A stretch of DNA of 64,000 nucleotides from an uncultured Acidobacteriia bacterium (GCA_903929755.1 CAIYVZ010000024.1:39247-103246); one strand, 5' to 3'; positions 54,480 to 63,519 are shown, counted from the stretch's first letter. A program made the numbers and translations. The notes: generated from the letters alone by a model not told the origin.

Positions 54480-55502
54480 ATGGCTGAACTGCCTGATCCC
54501 GAACTGATGAGGAAGATTACGGAAGATCCGTACTTCCAAAGCCAGATCGAGCGGCACGTACGCACCAGGGTCAACGAACAACTCGACCAGACGAAGAAGG
54601 TGGTCGGCCCGGCACTCCTCATTCTCCTCGCTGCGGGTGGATTCTACAGCTTCACCTCGATCAAAGATCTCAACGACAAGAAGAAAGAGCTTGAGACCAA
54701 GGTCGAGGAGAAGATCAAGGAACTGAATACCAGGATAGAAGTCGTCGTAAAGGAGGCCGCCGAGCTCGATAAGGTGACTCAGGCTCTTAACCTCAAATCC
54801 CAAGCGGCCAAAACGGAATTTGAACTTTACGACCGCACGGCCAGTTCGATGCTGAGAACCTTTGGCGACGACACGGCGCGATCGATCCAGTCGATTCAGC
54901 GCACGCACGATGAACTGACCGGCGAAATCGACAAATTCGATCTCAGCCACAACAAAGCAAGGACCGAGGCCACCAATCTTCTGGACCGCCTGAAGACTGA
55001 GACCGCGGCGATCGAGACGACCAAAAAAGAGCTGAGCGCCGTGGCGGAGAAAGCCGCCGGAGAGGTCAGCGAGGCGGGTAAGATCCGAAGTCAGCTGATC
55101 CTCGAGCAGCAACGCTTTCGGCAGGCGAATTCGGATCTCCTGAAAGCGACACAGGTGCAGTATTTGCTGCTCCATTCCGACGGCGAGCGCTTCGTCACCA
55201 TGTATGCGCCGCGCGCCGCCGGCGCCCCGGGCGCGGAAAGCGCGGCCTTGCTCACGCCTTACCAACTCAAAATCCAGACGGAAAAAGTGCGCCCCGGCAG
55301 CAAAGTGAAGATTTCGGTAATCGCGGGCGCTGCCGGCACGGCGGGCTCATCGCGGGAATACCCGCTGGCGGAGGGCGTCCGGGCACAGATTGACGACGTG
55401 CCCTTCGATTATGAAGTCCAGTTTATTTATCACGCTTCGATCCTGACTCACCACTTCACCGTCATCAGGCTGTCGCCGCACGACACGCCTGCGCTCCAGT
55501 AA
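54480..55502 (+). CDS. membrane-anchored coiled-coil protein of unknown function
   Basis: ATG 54480 gives a 340-residue protein. A cytoplasmic-looking N-terminal helix (residues 1-40) precedes one membrane segment (V-V-G-P-A-L-L-I-L-L-A-A-G-G-F-Y, about 40-58). Then come roughly 180 residues of heptad-rich Lys/Glu/Ala coiled coil (K-K-E-L-E-T-K-V-E-E-K-I to K-A-A-G-E-V-S-E-A), and a C-terminal globular region with Y-L-L-L-H-S-D-G-E-R-F and a final H-H-F-T-V-I-R-L. I do not recognise the family; it could be an envelope tether or sensor. A longer upstream frame is not used because it has no good start. Confidence 0.75.
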   Translation: MAELPDPELMRKITEDPYFQSQIERHVRTRVNEQLDQTKKVVGPALLILLAAGGFYSFTSIKDLNDKKKELETKVEEKIKELNTRIEVVVKEAAELDKVTQALNLKSQAAKTEFELYDRTASSMLRTFGDDTARSIQSIQRTHDELTGEIDKFDLSHNKARTEATNLLDRLKTETAAIETTKKELSAVAEKAAGEVSEAGKIRSQLILEQQRFRQANSDLLKATQVQYLLLHSDGERFVTMYAPRAAGAPGAESAALLTPYQLKIQTEKVRPGSKVKISVIAGAAGTAGSSREYPLAEGVRAQIDDVPFDYEVQFIYHASILTHHFTVIRLSPHDTPALQ

Positions 55503-55589
55503 CAAGGCGCACGCTTATTTCCGCCGTCTGGCTCGGGTTGATGGCACGGGAGGCGATAGCCGCGCCCACCAGACGCGCAGAAGAGGACG

Positions 55590-55775
55590 GATACGTTCAG
55601 CAGCTCCGACGTCGCCAGCGAGATCACGCATATCCTCTCAACGCAGTTCGGCCCGGAAGGAGCACAACTGACCGAAAACGCGAAACTCAGGGAAAGCCTT
55701 GGGGCAGCTTCTATGGACCGCTTTGTTGGGGAACTGGACCGGGAGTCCGGAATTCAGATCAGGAGGAACCGCTTC
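55590..55775 (+). pseudogene. acyl-carrier-protein-like fragment without a start codon
   Basis: The frame reads D-V-A-S-E-I-T-H-I-L-S-T-Q-F-G then L-T-E-N-A-K-L-R-E-S-L-G-A-A-S-M-D and E-L-D-R-E-S-G-I-Q-I. This aligns without gaps to an acyl carrier protein, with the phosphopantetheine Ser in A-A-S-M-D (normally D-S-L). No ATG, GTG or ribosome site lies before it within the frame, and the third helix is lost. The alternative is that the D-R-F segment belongs to the TIGR03435 relic that follows. Confidence 0.4.
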
Positions 55776-55779
55776 CTGC

Positions 55780-56152
55780 ATGCCGGTCCCGCCGGAGGTG
55801 ACCCTGCCGCCGAACGGTACCCCTTGTGGACGGCAGTATCGCTTCAACCGCACACAGTTCGAAGGCATTGGAATGAACATGAAAACTCTGGCGGTTATTC
55901 TCGGCCTTTCGGGGCGACCCGTGATCGACCGTACAGGTCATAAAGATGGTTGACGAGAAGCTCGATTTCACGCCCGCCAATCGGCTCTCCGCCGACCCCG
56001 CTGCAGGCGACGCGATAGCCTCTCTAACTAACGACGGGCCGCCTTCCACCTTCGACGCCTTGCCACAAGAGCTGGGCCTAAGACTCCAGCCCGGCACGGG
56101 ACCGGTCGATGAGGTGATTATCGACCATATCGAAAGACCTTCGGAAAACTAA
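55780..56152 (+). pseudogene. TIGR03435-family C-terminal remnant with a frameshift
   Basis: In one frame the sequence reads F-E-G-I-G-M-N-M-K-T-L-A-V-I-L-G-L-S-G-R-P-V-I-D-R-T-G (split here at Ala) and then breaks near 55945. It resumes in another frame with L-D-F-T-P-A and, later, P-Q-E-L-G-L-R-L-Q-P-G-T-G-P-V and E-V-I-I-D-H-I-E-R-P-S-E-N, which is the hallmark end of TIGR03435 proteins. The N-terminal part is absent. These are soil-bacterial secreted proteins of unknown function, typical of Solibacter relatives. Confidence 0.7.
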
Positions 56153-56252
56153 ATAAAAGCAATTTCCCCCCTGGTTCTCGTCAAGATCCCTGCTCATCTC
56201 CGTGTCGATCATTCATCAGTGGCCGACTCGCCCCCCCACCGTCTTTCTCCCG

Positions 56253-57494
56253 TCATCGGGTGGCCGGTACCACTCTCAACCTGCCGTCTGTTGTCTGGTC
56301 CACGAAATACCGTGTGATCTGGTCGTCCTCCGCTACCGCGAATCCGAAATCGGTCGCGGCCACAATCTTCCCGTTCGTGTGAGCAATGCCGAACGCGATG
56401 TCAGGGAGTGGAAGCCGGCGGGCCGTACTCGTATGGCGATCATATCGGAGCAATCCGCCGCTCGACCCGCCGTACTCGCCGTTGCTCACCAGTGCCATCC
56501 AAACCGCATCCGCAGTCACATCCAGGGCTGACACCGACCAGTCCGCCATCTCCGCCGGATCGAACATCTGCAGCTTCTTTTCCTTTTGATCGAAATAACC
56601 GAACCCGCCGACGCCCGTGCTGCCTTCCCCGTCATAGAAGGTCTTGCCGAACCAGATCTTTCCGTCCTCCCGCTGCCATGCGCCGATTGCTTCGGCAAGC
56701 TCACTGCCCTGGCGTTCGTAGCCGTTTTTCACACGCCCCGGGCGCGCCGCGGCAAACTGGTCATATGTTGTGCGGGGAAGCGCGGGAACCATGGCCGGCA
56801 GCGGAGCTTTGTCGTCATCCATGTCAATCACGGTGCGCGTCGGCACTCCTTCTCCCCCTGCGGAAACGTGGACGCGCCTGGTCCAGCGTTCCGCTGCCGC
56901 CCCGCCTAAAATGCGAAACGCGGGCTCCTCGTCCGCGTGGTATTCCACCGCGATCAACCTCTGCCGGTCCGTGCCGATAAAGACGACGTCGGTGCCTTTT
57001 GAACCTCCCGCCCCTCCTGAAAAAATACGCCTCATCGCGAACGGCTGATACGAGAATTGCCTCACCAGGTTCTTGGCCCGCACGTCGTAGACCCACTTCT
57101 GGTTCGGGTACCATTCCGACTTTTCGCCGCGACACGAGATCACCGAATCGGTTGCAGTTGCACGTTCAATTACGGCGGCGCAGTCCGGAAAGCCCGATTT
57201 TGTCCCCAGCAGATACACGCGCTCAGGACGCATTTTCTCCTGCAGGAAAAAGCCAATCTTCCGGTCTTCGGTCCAGTATCTCCACGAATCCCCCCCGGTT
57301 CCCGAGTGTGCCTTCGGCCTTCCCATCGCGATAACCAGGTCGAGCTCTTCCGTCACGCTCGTGCGGTGCATTTGAACGAAATTCGAAAGCCCGCTGTCAC
57401 TCCGTCTGAAGGCGCTGAAGACTGCCGTTTCGGCCTGCGAGGCCCCGTACAGCGAACAAGCCCACATCAGGAAGGTAGCTGGAACCATGCGCAT
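56253..57494 (-). CDS. secreted protein of unknown function
   Basis: ATG 57494 gives M-R-M-V-P-A-T-F-L-M-W-A and a signal peptide of about 22 residues, so the protein is exported. Inside it is rich in W/Y/G and beta patterns with V-F-I-G-T-D-R-Q-R-L-I-A-V, G-G-F-G-Y-F-D-Q-K and V-W-M-A-L-V-S-N-G-E-Y-G, suggesting a beta-propeller. No family motif is recognised. It is divergent from the genes at 57690 and lies next to the TIGR03435 relic. Confidence 0.7.
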   Translation of the reverse strand: MRMVPATFLMWACSLYGASQAETAVFSAFRRSDSGLSNFVQMHRTSVTEELDLVIAMGRPKAHSGTGGDSWRYWTEDRKIGFFLQEKMRPERVYLLGTKSGFPDCAAVIERATATDSVISCRGEKSEWYPNQKWVYDVRAKNLVRQFSYQPFAMRRIFSGGAGGSKGTDVVFIGTDRQRLIAVEYHADEEPAFRILGGAAAERWTRRVHVSAGGEGVPTRTVIDMDDDKAPLPAMVPALPRTTYDQFAAARPGRVKNGYERQGSELAEAIGAWQREDGKIWFGKTFYDGEGSTGVGGFGYFDQKEKKLQMFDPAEMADWSVSALDVTADAVWMALVSNGEYGGSSGGLLRYDRHTSTARRLPLPDIAFGIAHTNGKIVAATDFGFAVAEDDQITRYFVDQTTDGRLRVVPATR

Positions 57495-57689
57495 TCTGTC
57501 CCCAGTGTATTCCTTATGCCGAAACATTCTGCCCATCCCGGAACCGCCCGCCTCGCCGCGCTGATCTCTCGGGACGAGACTCGAATCTCCCTGCCACTAT
57601 TCCATTTTTTTTAGCTGTTTCTTGAAACGCGAGGCCAGCCATCTGCACTAACATCTGTCCACCTGTGAGGTGAACGGAAAGGGGTCATT

Positions 57690-58049
57690 ATGGCTCTGGT
57701 TTTTACTCTGGTTCCGGCATGTAACAACAACATGGCCGACGGCGCGGGCGCATGGGCGATCGAAGGCGGCCAGGCGCTTCAAAACAAGGTGCATGTCGCC
57801 GATTACTCCATCGTCAGGAGAACGAGTTGCGGCACCAAGGCGCAGAATACGTCCATGCTCTGGGTAACGCTGTTCTTCCCCGCTGCCTCAACAGCGGGAA
57901 CCGCGGGACAACAGAACATGACGCTGCACGGTGCGCATGATCTTGCCGCCGGGCAGGAAACTGGCAGCGTCAGTGCCGCCACGCCGGCATTTGCGGCGCA
58001 CATAGGAAAGTCGTTTTCGCGCACCGGAAACACGCTCACAATCAACTAA
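57690..58049 (+). CDS. 119-residue protein of unknown function upstream of the oxidase fusion
   Basis: ATG 57690 has AAAGGGG upstream. The protein starts M-A-L-V-F-T-L-V-P-A-C-N-N-N-M-A-D-G-A-G-A-W, with no cleavable signal. It has regular Ala/Gly/Thr-rich beta character and ends L-T-I-N. I do not recognise it. The next gene follows on the same strand after 150 bases, so they may act together. The second half has low charge and looks secreted or self-assembling, but nothing more can be said. Confidence 0.65.
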   Translation: MALVFTLVPACNNNMADGAGAWAIEGGQALQNKVHVADYSIVRRTSCGTKAQNTSMLWVTLFFPAASTAGTAGQQNMTLHGAHDLAAGQETGSVSAATPAFAAHIGKSFSRTGNTLTIN

Positions 58050-58199
58050 AGCACTTTCACAAATACTGTAATTCACTGTGTGGGGCAGGATGGAATCCTG
58101 TGCGCCTGTCGCCGCCAGGGCGCGTTGTCAGGTTGCCAACCGGCCCCACAAACGGACCGGTCAACGAGAGGCTGTGCGGTAAGTAAAGCGAGCAAACAC

Positions 58200-61100
58200 A
58201 TGTCGATCTTTTCAGATTTCAGCTCCAGGGATTTCAAGAACTGGCCCGAATCAATTGATTTCCGGCCCAGGCAAACGTTCCTCGCTACCTCTGTCGCAGA
58301 CGTCGTCAAGGCCGTAAAGGATGCCGGCGCCCAGGCCCGGCGTTTGCGCGCCATCGGCAGCGCCTGGTCGTTTTCCGATGTCGCCGTTGCCCAGGACTAT
58401 TTGCTGGACATCGCCTTCTTGAACCGGGTCTTGACGCTGTCGCAGGGGGATCGTCAATGGGGTTATCTGGACATTGACGATCAACTGAAGACAGTCATCC
58501 TCCCGCCGATTTCTCCAGTGTTGCCTGCCGCCTTGCTGCCCGGCGTCGTGAAGGCCAAGAAGATGCTCGTGCATGTTGAGGCGGGAATCACCCTCCTCAA
58601 GCTGTACAACATTCTCGACAGAACCCCGGATCCGGGCAATCCCAGCGCCCGCGGGCGCTGGGCGTTGCCCACCATGGGCGGTTCGGCGGGCCAGACCCTG
58701 GCAGGGGCCATCTCCACAAGCACGCATGGCGGGGATTTCAGACGAGGTCCCGTCACGGACATGGTGCGCGCCATTGACATGATTCTTCCCGACGGTTCGC
58801 GGCTTTGGCTGGAACGGGCGGACACGCCCATCACGTCGGCAGCCGCGCTCACCAAGGCCTTTGCCAAAGATCCCGTGCCGCCCACGCCACACTATGACAC
58901 CGACGAGTTTCTCGCCATGCTCGTGTCGTTCGGGTCAATGGGCGTCATCGTCTCGTATGTGCTCGAGGTCGTGCCCCAGTTCGGGTTATCGCAACTGGTG
59001 GGAGCCACCAACTGGAACGCCGTAAAGCCCCTCATCGCAAACCGGACCATCTTCAATCTGCAGCCACCTTTGCCCGGCATCCACGGGAAGACCGAGCATC
59101 CCACCAGCCAGCCGGATCAGGACGGAATTGTGAAGAACACCAACCCGGGGGCGTGGGCGCTCGAGATCTATGTCAATCCCTACCGCCTAAGCGACAATTA
59201 CCTGTTAGATAAGAATCCGGACCGCGATGTCGTTGTGGTGTCTCGCGCGGCGAGTTCGGTGTTCGTGGACCCCACAACGGCGGAGCAGCAGAAGCCCGAT
59301 ACTCTTGTCGCGTTTCTGGAGGCCATTACCTGGTTTAAGGGCAACAATGCCGCGCAGCCCGCACCACGTAACGGAATCAGTCTTATCATGCGCACTTTGC
59401 GCACCCCCACCGCAGGCTTTCGCGTAGGTCATTTTGTAACCGATACCTATGACTACAGCCAGACGCCGCAGAACCGCAAGACGCCGCCCATTATCAGCAT
59501 CGAGTTTGTCATGCCCACCCTGAACGGGAGCGAAGTAAAGTTCATTGACGCCTTACTCGAAGCTTTCGACGGGATCCTGCAGAAGAATGTGGATCATAAG
59601 TTCGCCGGTGCATTCTCCATGCGGTATTCCCAGCAGTCTCAATCGCTCCTGGCTATGCAGAATTTCGATAAGGCAAGTCTCGATAAGGGCCTCGTGTGCC
59701 ATGTGGAAATTCTCTGCCTGCATAACATCGATGTCGTGGGGAACCGGATTTACGGCGATGAAGACGAAGTTGGCCTGAAGAACGGAAATGTTCTGGAGAG
59801 CGACAGTACCGAGCACTACGCCGCCTTCGAGGCGCTGGCCGCCAAGTTCGGCGGCCGCATGCACTGGGGGCAAATGAGCTTTACCGACCGGCACAATCCC
59901 CAAGGCTACAAGGACTTCCAGAAATGGATGGGCATACGGAATAAGTACAACGCGGGCGGCACAATCCGCGTGTTTGACAACGACTTCACCACACGGTACG
60001 GCATTTCGGCCGGCGTCACCACCCAGAACTGGCGAGTGGCCGCGAATGCCCTGCTCCCAGGCCAACCCACACCGGCCACTCCCACCGATGCGCCTAAGTC
60101 GGCATTGATGCCGCCCACTGTCATTCGCACCGGCCAGGATTGTCTCGAGTTATTCGCCCTCGGGAATGACGGGCAGATGTGCTGGACGCGCCAGGCCCAC
60201 ACCGGCGAGGAGCTGCTGCGCTGGAGTTGGGTGCAGCGGCCGGACGCACGCGTGGACAGCGATATGACCGGAAGTTTCGTGAAGCTCGCGCCCCAATTTG
60301 ATGGGCGTATCGGGGTCGGCATCAACAGCGACTTGCATCCCGAGTTGTTTGCGCGCTGCGTGGCAGACGCCGGTATTTATCACTCGTGGCGCAATCTTCA
60401 GGACAACACCTGGCACGACTGGACGCGCCTCAAGGATTTCACCGGCTTTGCCAGTTCGCCCGATGTCGCAATGGACGCCGATCAGAAACTCGCCGTAGTG
60501 GCGCGGACCGCATTGAATGCCCTCGTCCTCGATTGCCAGAACAACAACGTGGGCGTTGTGGGCTGGGATGACTGGAGCTTTTTACCCGACGCGCCGGCGG
60601 GCCTCCAGTTTACCGGCGACCCCTGCGTGGTCCGCGACAATACGCTTGGCAGCGGCCTGCTTTGGGTGTTCTCTACGACGACTTCCGGCGTGTTGCTGGG
60701 TGTACGGCAGACGGGCTTCAAGGCGTCCTCGTCCTGGGGCAATTGGGAGCAGCTGTCACCCGGCGCGCCATCCCAGATTGCGGGCTCGCCAGTCGCTGCC
60801 CTGCACAGCGACGGCTCGCTCGAAGTATTTGCCGTAGACAGTACCGGGCGAATGCGGCGCATCCGGCAGAACTTCGCCAATGTGGTGAGTGGCAACTGGG
60901 CCGGCTGTGTCTGGCAGGGTATGGCCGCTCTGTCGCCCGTCACCCCCGGACTGTCCAGTCTCTCGCGGCCATCCGCAATTGTGGTCGGTGCGGTAGTTCA
61001 TGTGGCGGCGATCACTACCCAGGGAAAAGCGGTGTATTTCAGGCAGAACGGAACGCAGTATCCGCAGACCGATCTGGGCGGGAATTTCACCAGCCAGCCA

Positions 61101-61211
61101 TCCCTGGTCGCGGGCGCCGACGGCCATCTGGAAATCTTCGTGAAGTTCGCCAACGATCTGGTCCAGCGACGCTCGCAAGTGAAACAGCCCAACGGTTCAT
61201 TTGACTGGTAG
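58200..61211 (+). CDS. FAD-linked oxidase fused to a PLL-type lectin beta-propeller
   Basis: ATG 58200 gives 1003 residues without a signal. Residues about 20-270 are a PCMH-type FAD domain of the sugar-lactone oxidase kind, with R-A-I-G-S-A-W-S-F-S-D, G-G-S-A-G-Q-T-L-A-G-A-I-S-T-S-T-H-G-G and R-G-P-V-T-D-M-V. A substrate domain follows to about 600. From about 630 on are repeated 50-residue blades (L-E-L-F-A-L-G-N-D-G-Q-M, L-E-V-F-A-V-D-S-T-G-R-M, L-E-I-F-V-K-F) like PLL/fucose-lectin propellers. The G-x-G-H-S motif is G-S-A-W-S, so the FAD is not bound covalently through that His. The fusion suggests a carbohydrate-targeted oxidase; substrate unknown. Confidence 0.85.
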   Translation: MSIFSDFSSRDFKNWPESIDFRPRQTFLATSVADVVKAVKDAGAQARRLRAIGSAWSFSDVAVAQDYLLDIAFLNRVLTLSQGDRQWGYLDIDDQLKTVILPPISPVLPAALLPGVVKAKKMLVHVEAGITLLKLYNILDRTPDPGNPSARGRWALPTMGGSAGQTLAGAISTSTHGGDFRRGPVTDMVRAIDMILPDGSRLWLERADTPITSAAALTKAFAKDPVPPTPHYDTDEFLAMLVSFGSMGVIVSYVLEVVPQFGLSQLVGATNWNAVKPLIANRTIFNLQPPLPGIHGKTEHPTSQPDQDGIVKNTNPGAWALEIYVNPYRLSDNYLLDKNPDRDVVVVSRAASSVFVDPTTAEQQKPDTLVAFLEAITWFKGNNAAQPAPRNGISLIMRTLRTPTAGFRVGHFVTDTYDYSQTPQNRKTPPIISIEFVMPTLNGSEVKFIDALLEAFDGILQKNVDHKFAGAFSMRYSQQSQSLLAMQNFDKASLDKGLVCHVEILCLHNIDVVGNRIYGDEDEVGLKNGNVLESDSTEHYAAFEALAAKFGGRMHWGQMSFTDRHNPQGYKDFQKWMGIRNKYNAGGTIRVFDNDFTTRYGISAGVTTQNWRVAANALLPGQPTPATPTDAPKSALMPPTVIRTGQDCLELFALGNDGQMCWTRQAHTGEELLRWSWVQRPDARVDSDMTGSFVKLAPQFDGRIGVGINSDLHPELFARCVADAGIYHSWRNLQDNTWHDWTRLKDFTGFASSPDVAMDADQKLAVVARTALNALVLDCQNNNVGVVGWDDWSFLPDAPAGLQFTGDPCVVRDNTLGSGLLWVFSTTTSGVLLGVRQTGFKASSSWGNWEQLSPGAPSQIAGSPVAALHSDGSLEVFAVDSTGRMRRIRQNFANVVSGNWAGCVWQGMAALSPVTPGLSSLSRPSAIVVGAVVHVAAITTQGKAVYFRQNGTQYPQTDLGGNFTSQPSLVAGADGHLEIFVKFANDLVQRRSQVKQPNGSFDW

Positions 61212-61265
61212 TGGTGTGCCGCTTGTTCGGGGAACCCCTCCACACAGACACTATTTCAGCGTTCG

Positions 61266-61448
61266 TTGGCCCAGGCCGTGTCCCCAGCCGCCGGCTTCGA
61301 CGTAGTCTCGGTCAAGAGCTCACAGGCCCCCGGGGCGGCATCAAACAGAAGAGGAACACCTGGCCAAAGCGCTGGCCGGGCGCGCCTGACCACGGGCGCA
61401 GACCTTCAGAGAATAAAAGTCAGTAAATTATGCTTCAGAGTGTCTTAA
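61266..61448 (+). pseudogene. TIGR03435-family N-terminal remnant
   Basis: The frame reads A-A-G-F-D-V-V-S-V-K-S-S-Q and later G-R-A-R-L-T-T-G-A-D-L, matching the first conserved segment (F-D/E-V-A-S-V/I-K-P) of TIGR03435 proteins. It stops at 61448 before the middle domain. The remaining part to 61572 has no supported gene; a TTGACA at 61453 has no good -10 partner. Confidence 0.5.
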
Positions 61449-61572
61449 ACATGTTGACATGCACCGCGACGCCGCGGGCAACAAGCTTGAGCGCCAGATA
61501 CACGTCCTGGGGCTTCAGTGCCACAACCTTATTCTGCATTCGCGAAGAGCAAACGGACAGCCGGTGTGTCAA

Positions 61573-61598
61573 CCTTTCATGATAAAGTTATCGAAAGG
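61573..61598. promoter_or_regulatory. inverted repeat upstream of vapBC, probable operator
   Basis: CCTTTC (61573-61578), GATAA/TTATC (61581-61592) and GAAAGG (61593-61598) form a nearly symmetric element whose two outer arms are offset by two bases. It ends nine bases before the vapB ATG and overlaps its AAAGG ribosome site, where a VapB-type repressor would bind. Confidence 0.4.
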
Positions 61599-61606
61599 TA
61601 GAACAG

Positions 61607-61864
61607 ATGCCAATCAGCATCAAAAACGCGCAGACAGAACAGCTCGCCCGAAGCTTGGCGCTGTTGACCGGTGAGACGTTGACGGACGCGATCCGTTCCT
61701 CCCTGGAGGAGCGTTATGACCGTCTTCGCAGAGCCCGCGAAGGCCGCTCTGTGGCAGACGAATTGAACAGGATCGGCGTCCGCTGTGCTCTGCGCCCCGT
61801 GATTTCGTCCCTCACGGACAATGAAATCCTCGGGTACGATGAGTTCGGCGCACCCACACGCTAA
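61607..61864 (+). CDS. VapB-type antitoxin (Rv0623-like)
   Basis: The 85-residue protein has the PSK-operon/Rv0623 pattern: M-P-I-S-I-K-N-A-Q-T-E-Q-L-A-R-S-L-A followed by T-G-E-T-L-T-D-A-I-R-S-S-L-E-E-R and R-L-R-R-A-R-E-G. It is a ribbon-helix-helix repressor that neutralises the VapC encoded next. A possible operator sits immediately upstream. Confidence 0.88.
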   Translation: MPISIKNAQTEQLARSLALLTGETLTDAIRSSLEERYDRLRRAREGRSVADELNRIGVRCALRPVISSLTDNEILGYDEFGAPTR

Positions 61865-61874
61865 GCCTGACAAA

Positions 61875-62264
61875 ATGACACTCGATGCATCCGCAGTTCT
61901 GGTCATCCTGAACGACGAACCGGAGCGAGAGGAATTCACGTCTTTGATCGAGGGTGCCGCCACCCGGCAGATCTCGGCGGTTTCAGTCCTCGAAGCGGCC
62001 ATGGTTGTTGAGGGACGCCGCGGTCCGGACGCCTCCGCAGACCTCGACGCCCTGCTTCGTTCCGCTGCGGTTCGCATCGTGCCGTTTGACCACGAACAAC
62101 TGGCCATCGCCCGCGACGCTTTCCGTCGCTTTGGAAAAGGCGTTCATCGGGCGGGTCTGAACTTTGGCGATTGTGCCGCCTACGCCCTGGCCCGCTGGTC
62201 TGCCGAGCCACTTCTGTTCAAGGGTAACGACTTCACCCAAACCGACATTGGCCGGGTGAGATAG
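61875..62264 (+). CDS. VapC-type PIN-domain ribonuclease toxin
   Basis: ATG 61875 (M-T-L-D-A-S-A-V-L-V-I-L-N-D-E-P-E) is chosen over the upstream ATG 61839 because the first catalytic Asp should be residue 4. The acidic site is completed by E-A-A-M-V-V-E, N-F-G-D-C-A-A-Y-A-L and K-G-N-D-F. This is a complete PIN fold, ten bases after the vapB stop. It cleaves RNA, typically a tRNA or rRNA site. Confidence 0.9.
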   Translation: MTLDASAVLVILNDEPEREEFTSLIEGAATRQISAVSVLEAAMVVEGRRGPDASADLDALLRSAAVRIVPFDHEQLAIARDAFRRFGKGVHRAGLNFGDCAAYALARWSAEPLLFKGNDFTQTDIGRVR

Positions 62265-62267
62265 CTA

Positions 62268-62446
62268 GATCTCGGAGGCGCGAGACGTCAGCCAGCGTAC
62301 CGCCCCCGTCGAAACAGGCGACAATGGCATCGGGTAATATCCGCGTTTCCGCGAGCGATGGGCCTCCCCGATACTTTGCCCGGTACTTGTTCGATCAGTT
62401 CGCACTGCGTCCAGTCGATTTCTGCGGATGCGTTCACAGTAGCCAT
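62268..62446 (-). pseudogene. DUF433 antitoxin relic, frameshifted and truncated
   Basis: ATG 62446 has a strong GGAGGAAGGAG upstream. The product begins D-W-T-Q-C-E-L-I-E-Q-V-P-G-K-V-S-G-R-P-I-A-R-G after about nine residues, the standard DUF433 start. Then the frame breaks; one base later it reads R-I-L-P-D-A-I-V-A-C-F and D-G-G-G-T-L-A-D-V, the next DUF433 segment. It ends where the vapC gene begins on the other strand, without the final helix. DUF433 proteins are usual partners of DUF5615 toxins, and none is seen. The rest to 62517 shows nothing. Confidence 0.65.
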
Positions 62447-62517
62447 GATCGATACTCCTTCCTCCAAATTAGCGTAAATACCGCATATTGTTGAAAAAGC
62501 CGAAGGTCGCTAACCCC

Positions 62518-63519
62518 TCACTTCGAACACGCCCCCGCCCGCCCAACATCCTGCCCACTCGCCAAATCCCAAAGCCGCGTCTTCTTCCCATCCGGACAAA
62601 TCGCCGCAGCCTGCGCCTCTTTCCCCACCGTCAGCCGCAGTAACGCCCCCTGGCTCTCATCCACATCCCGGCTCATCCCCGTGTCGATCAAATACAACAT
62701 CCCGAACCGCTGGAACATCTCGCCGCGCCCCCGCACTGTGCCGTCCGTAAACTTCACCTCGCCCGGCACATGCCCCTCCACAATTCGACTCACCCCCAGC
62801 GCCTTCGTGTAATCCTGCAGCAACTGCTTTTCCTGCCGCCCCGGCAGCCCCGCATCAATCCACGGCTCCCGCCCCGGACCTTCGCCGTTCAGCCGCGCCT
62901 CAATCACCGACCCGTCGCCAATCAACTGCTTCGCCGCAAAGCCATTCTGATCAAAGTCTTTCTCGATATCGCTCTCCAGCTGAGCCACGCTCCGCCCGCC
63001 CGAATTACCGGCATGCGAAAAGAACACATCGTTCACCCGCGCCGCAAACGCCAGCGTACAAAGGAACTCGCCAATCTCGCCCTTGCACTTAGTAACATCG
63101 GAAACCGCAATCCCGGCCTTGTTCAGCTCCTTCACAAAGTCTTTGGCTTTCGAAATAGTCGGATCCGCCAGGAACTCCGCCTCATGATTCCCCGCCAGCA
63201 CAATCACCCGCCCGCCCTTCGCCGCCGCGCCCTCCCGCAGCTTGCTGTAGAACCGAATCACGTCCAGTCCCTTAGGCCCCTTGTCGATCATGTCGCCCGT
63301 GCTCACCAGCACAGCCTGCCCCGCCGCCCATGCGCTCTGCGTATCGATAACGCCCGCCGCCTGCAGCGCACGCATCAGCCTCTCCACATCGCCATGCGCA
63401 TCGCCCACAGCGAAAATCTCTGACGCGCCGTCCGCCTGCGCCACCGCCGGAAACTTCTTCCAGTCTCGCCCCCAGGCCCCAGCGCAAAACAAAACCGCCA
63501 ACAAAATCAGACGTCTCAT
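62518..63519 (-). CDS. exported calcineurin-type metallophosphatase
   Basis: ATG 63519 (AGGAAA upstream) gives M-R-R-L-I-L-L-A-V-L-F and a signal peptide. The metallophosphoesterase motifs are G39-D-A-H-G-D44, G-D-M-I-D-K-G-P and G-N-H-E-A-E, then a late G-H. This pattern fits the Shewanella-like/bacterial PPP phosphatase group. It would hydrolyse phosphoesters in the periplasm. The upstream frame extends to 63552 but has no better start. Confidence 0.92.
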   Translation of the reverse strand: MRRLILLAVLFCAGAWGRDWKKFPAVAQADGASEIFAVGDAHGDVERLMRALQAAGVIDTQSAWAAGQAVLVSTGDMIDKGPKGLDVIRFYSKLREGAAAKGGRVIVLAGNHEAEFLADPTISKAKDFVKELNKAGIAVSDVTKCKGEIGEFLCTLAFAARVNDVFFSHAGNSGGRSVAQLESDIEKDFDQNGFAAKQLIGDGSVIEARLNGEGPGREPWIDAGLPGRQEKQLLQDYTKALGVSRIVEGHVPGEVKFTDGTVRGRGEMFQRFGMLYLIDTGMSRDVDESQGALLRLTVGKEAQAAAICPDGKKTRLWDLASGQDVGRAGACSK

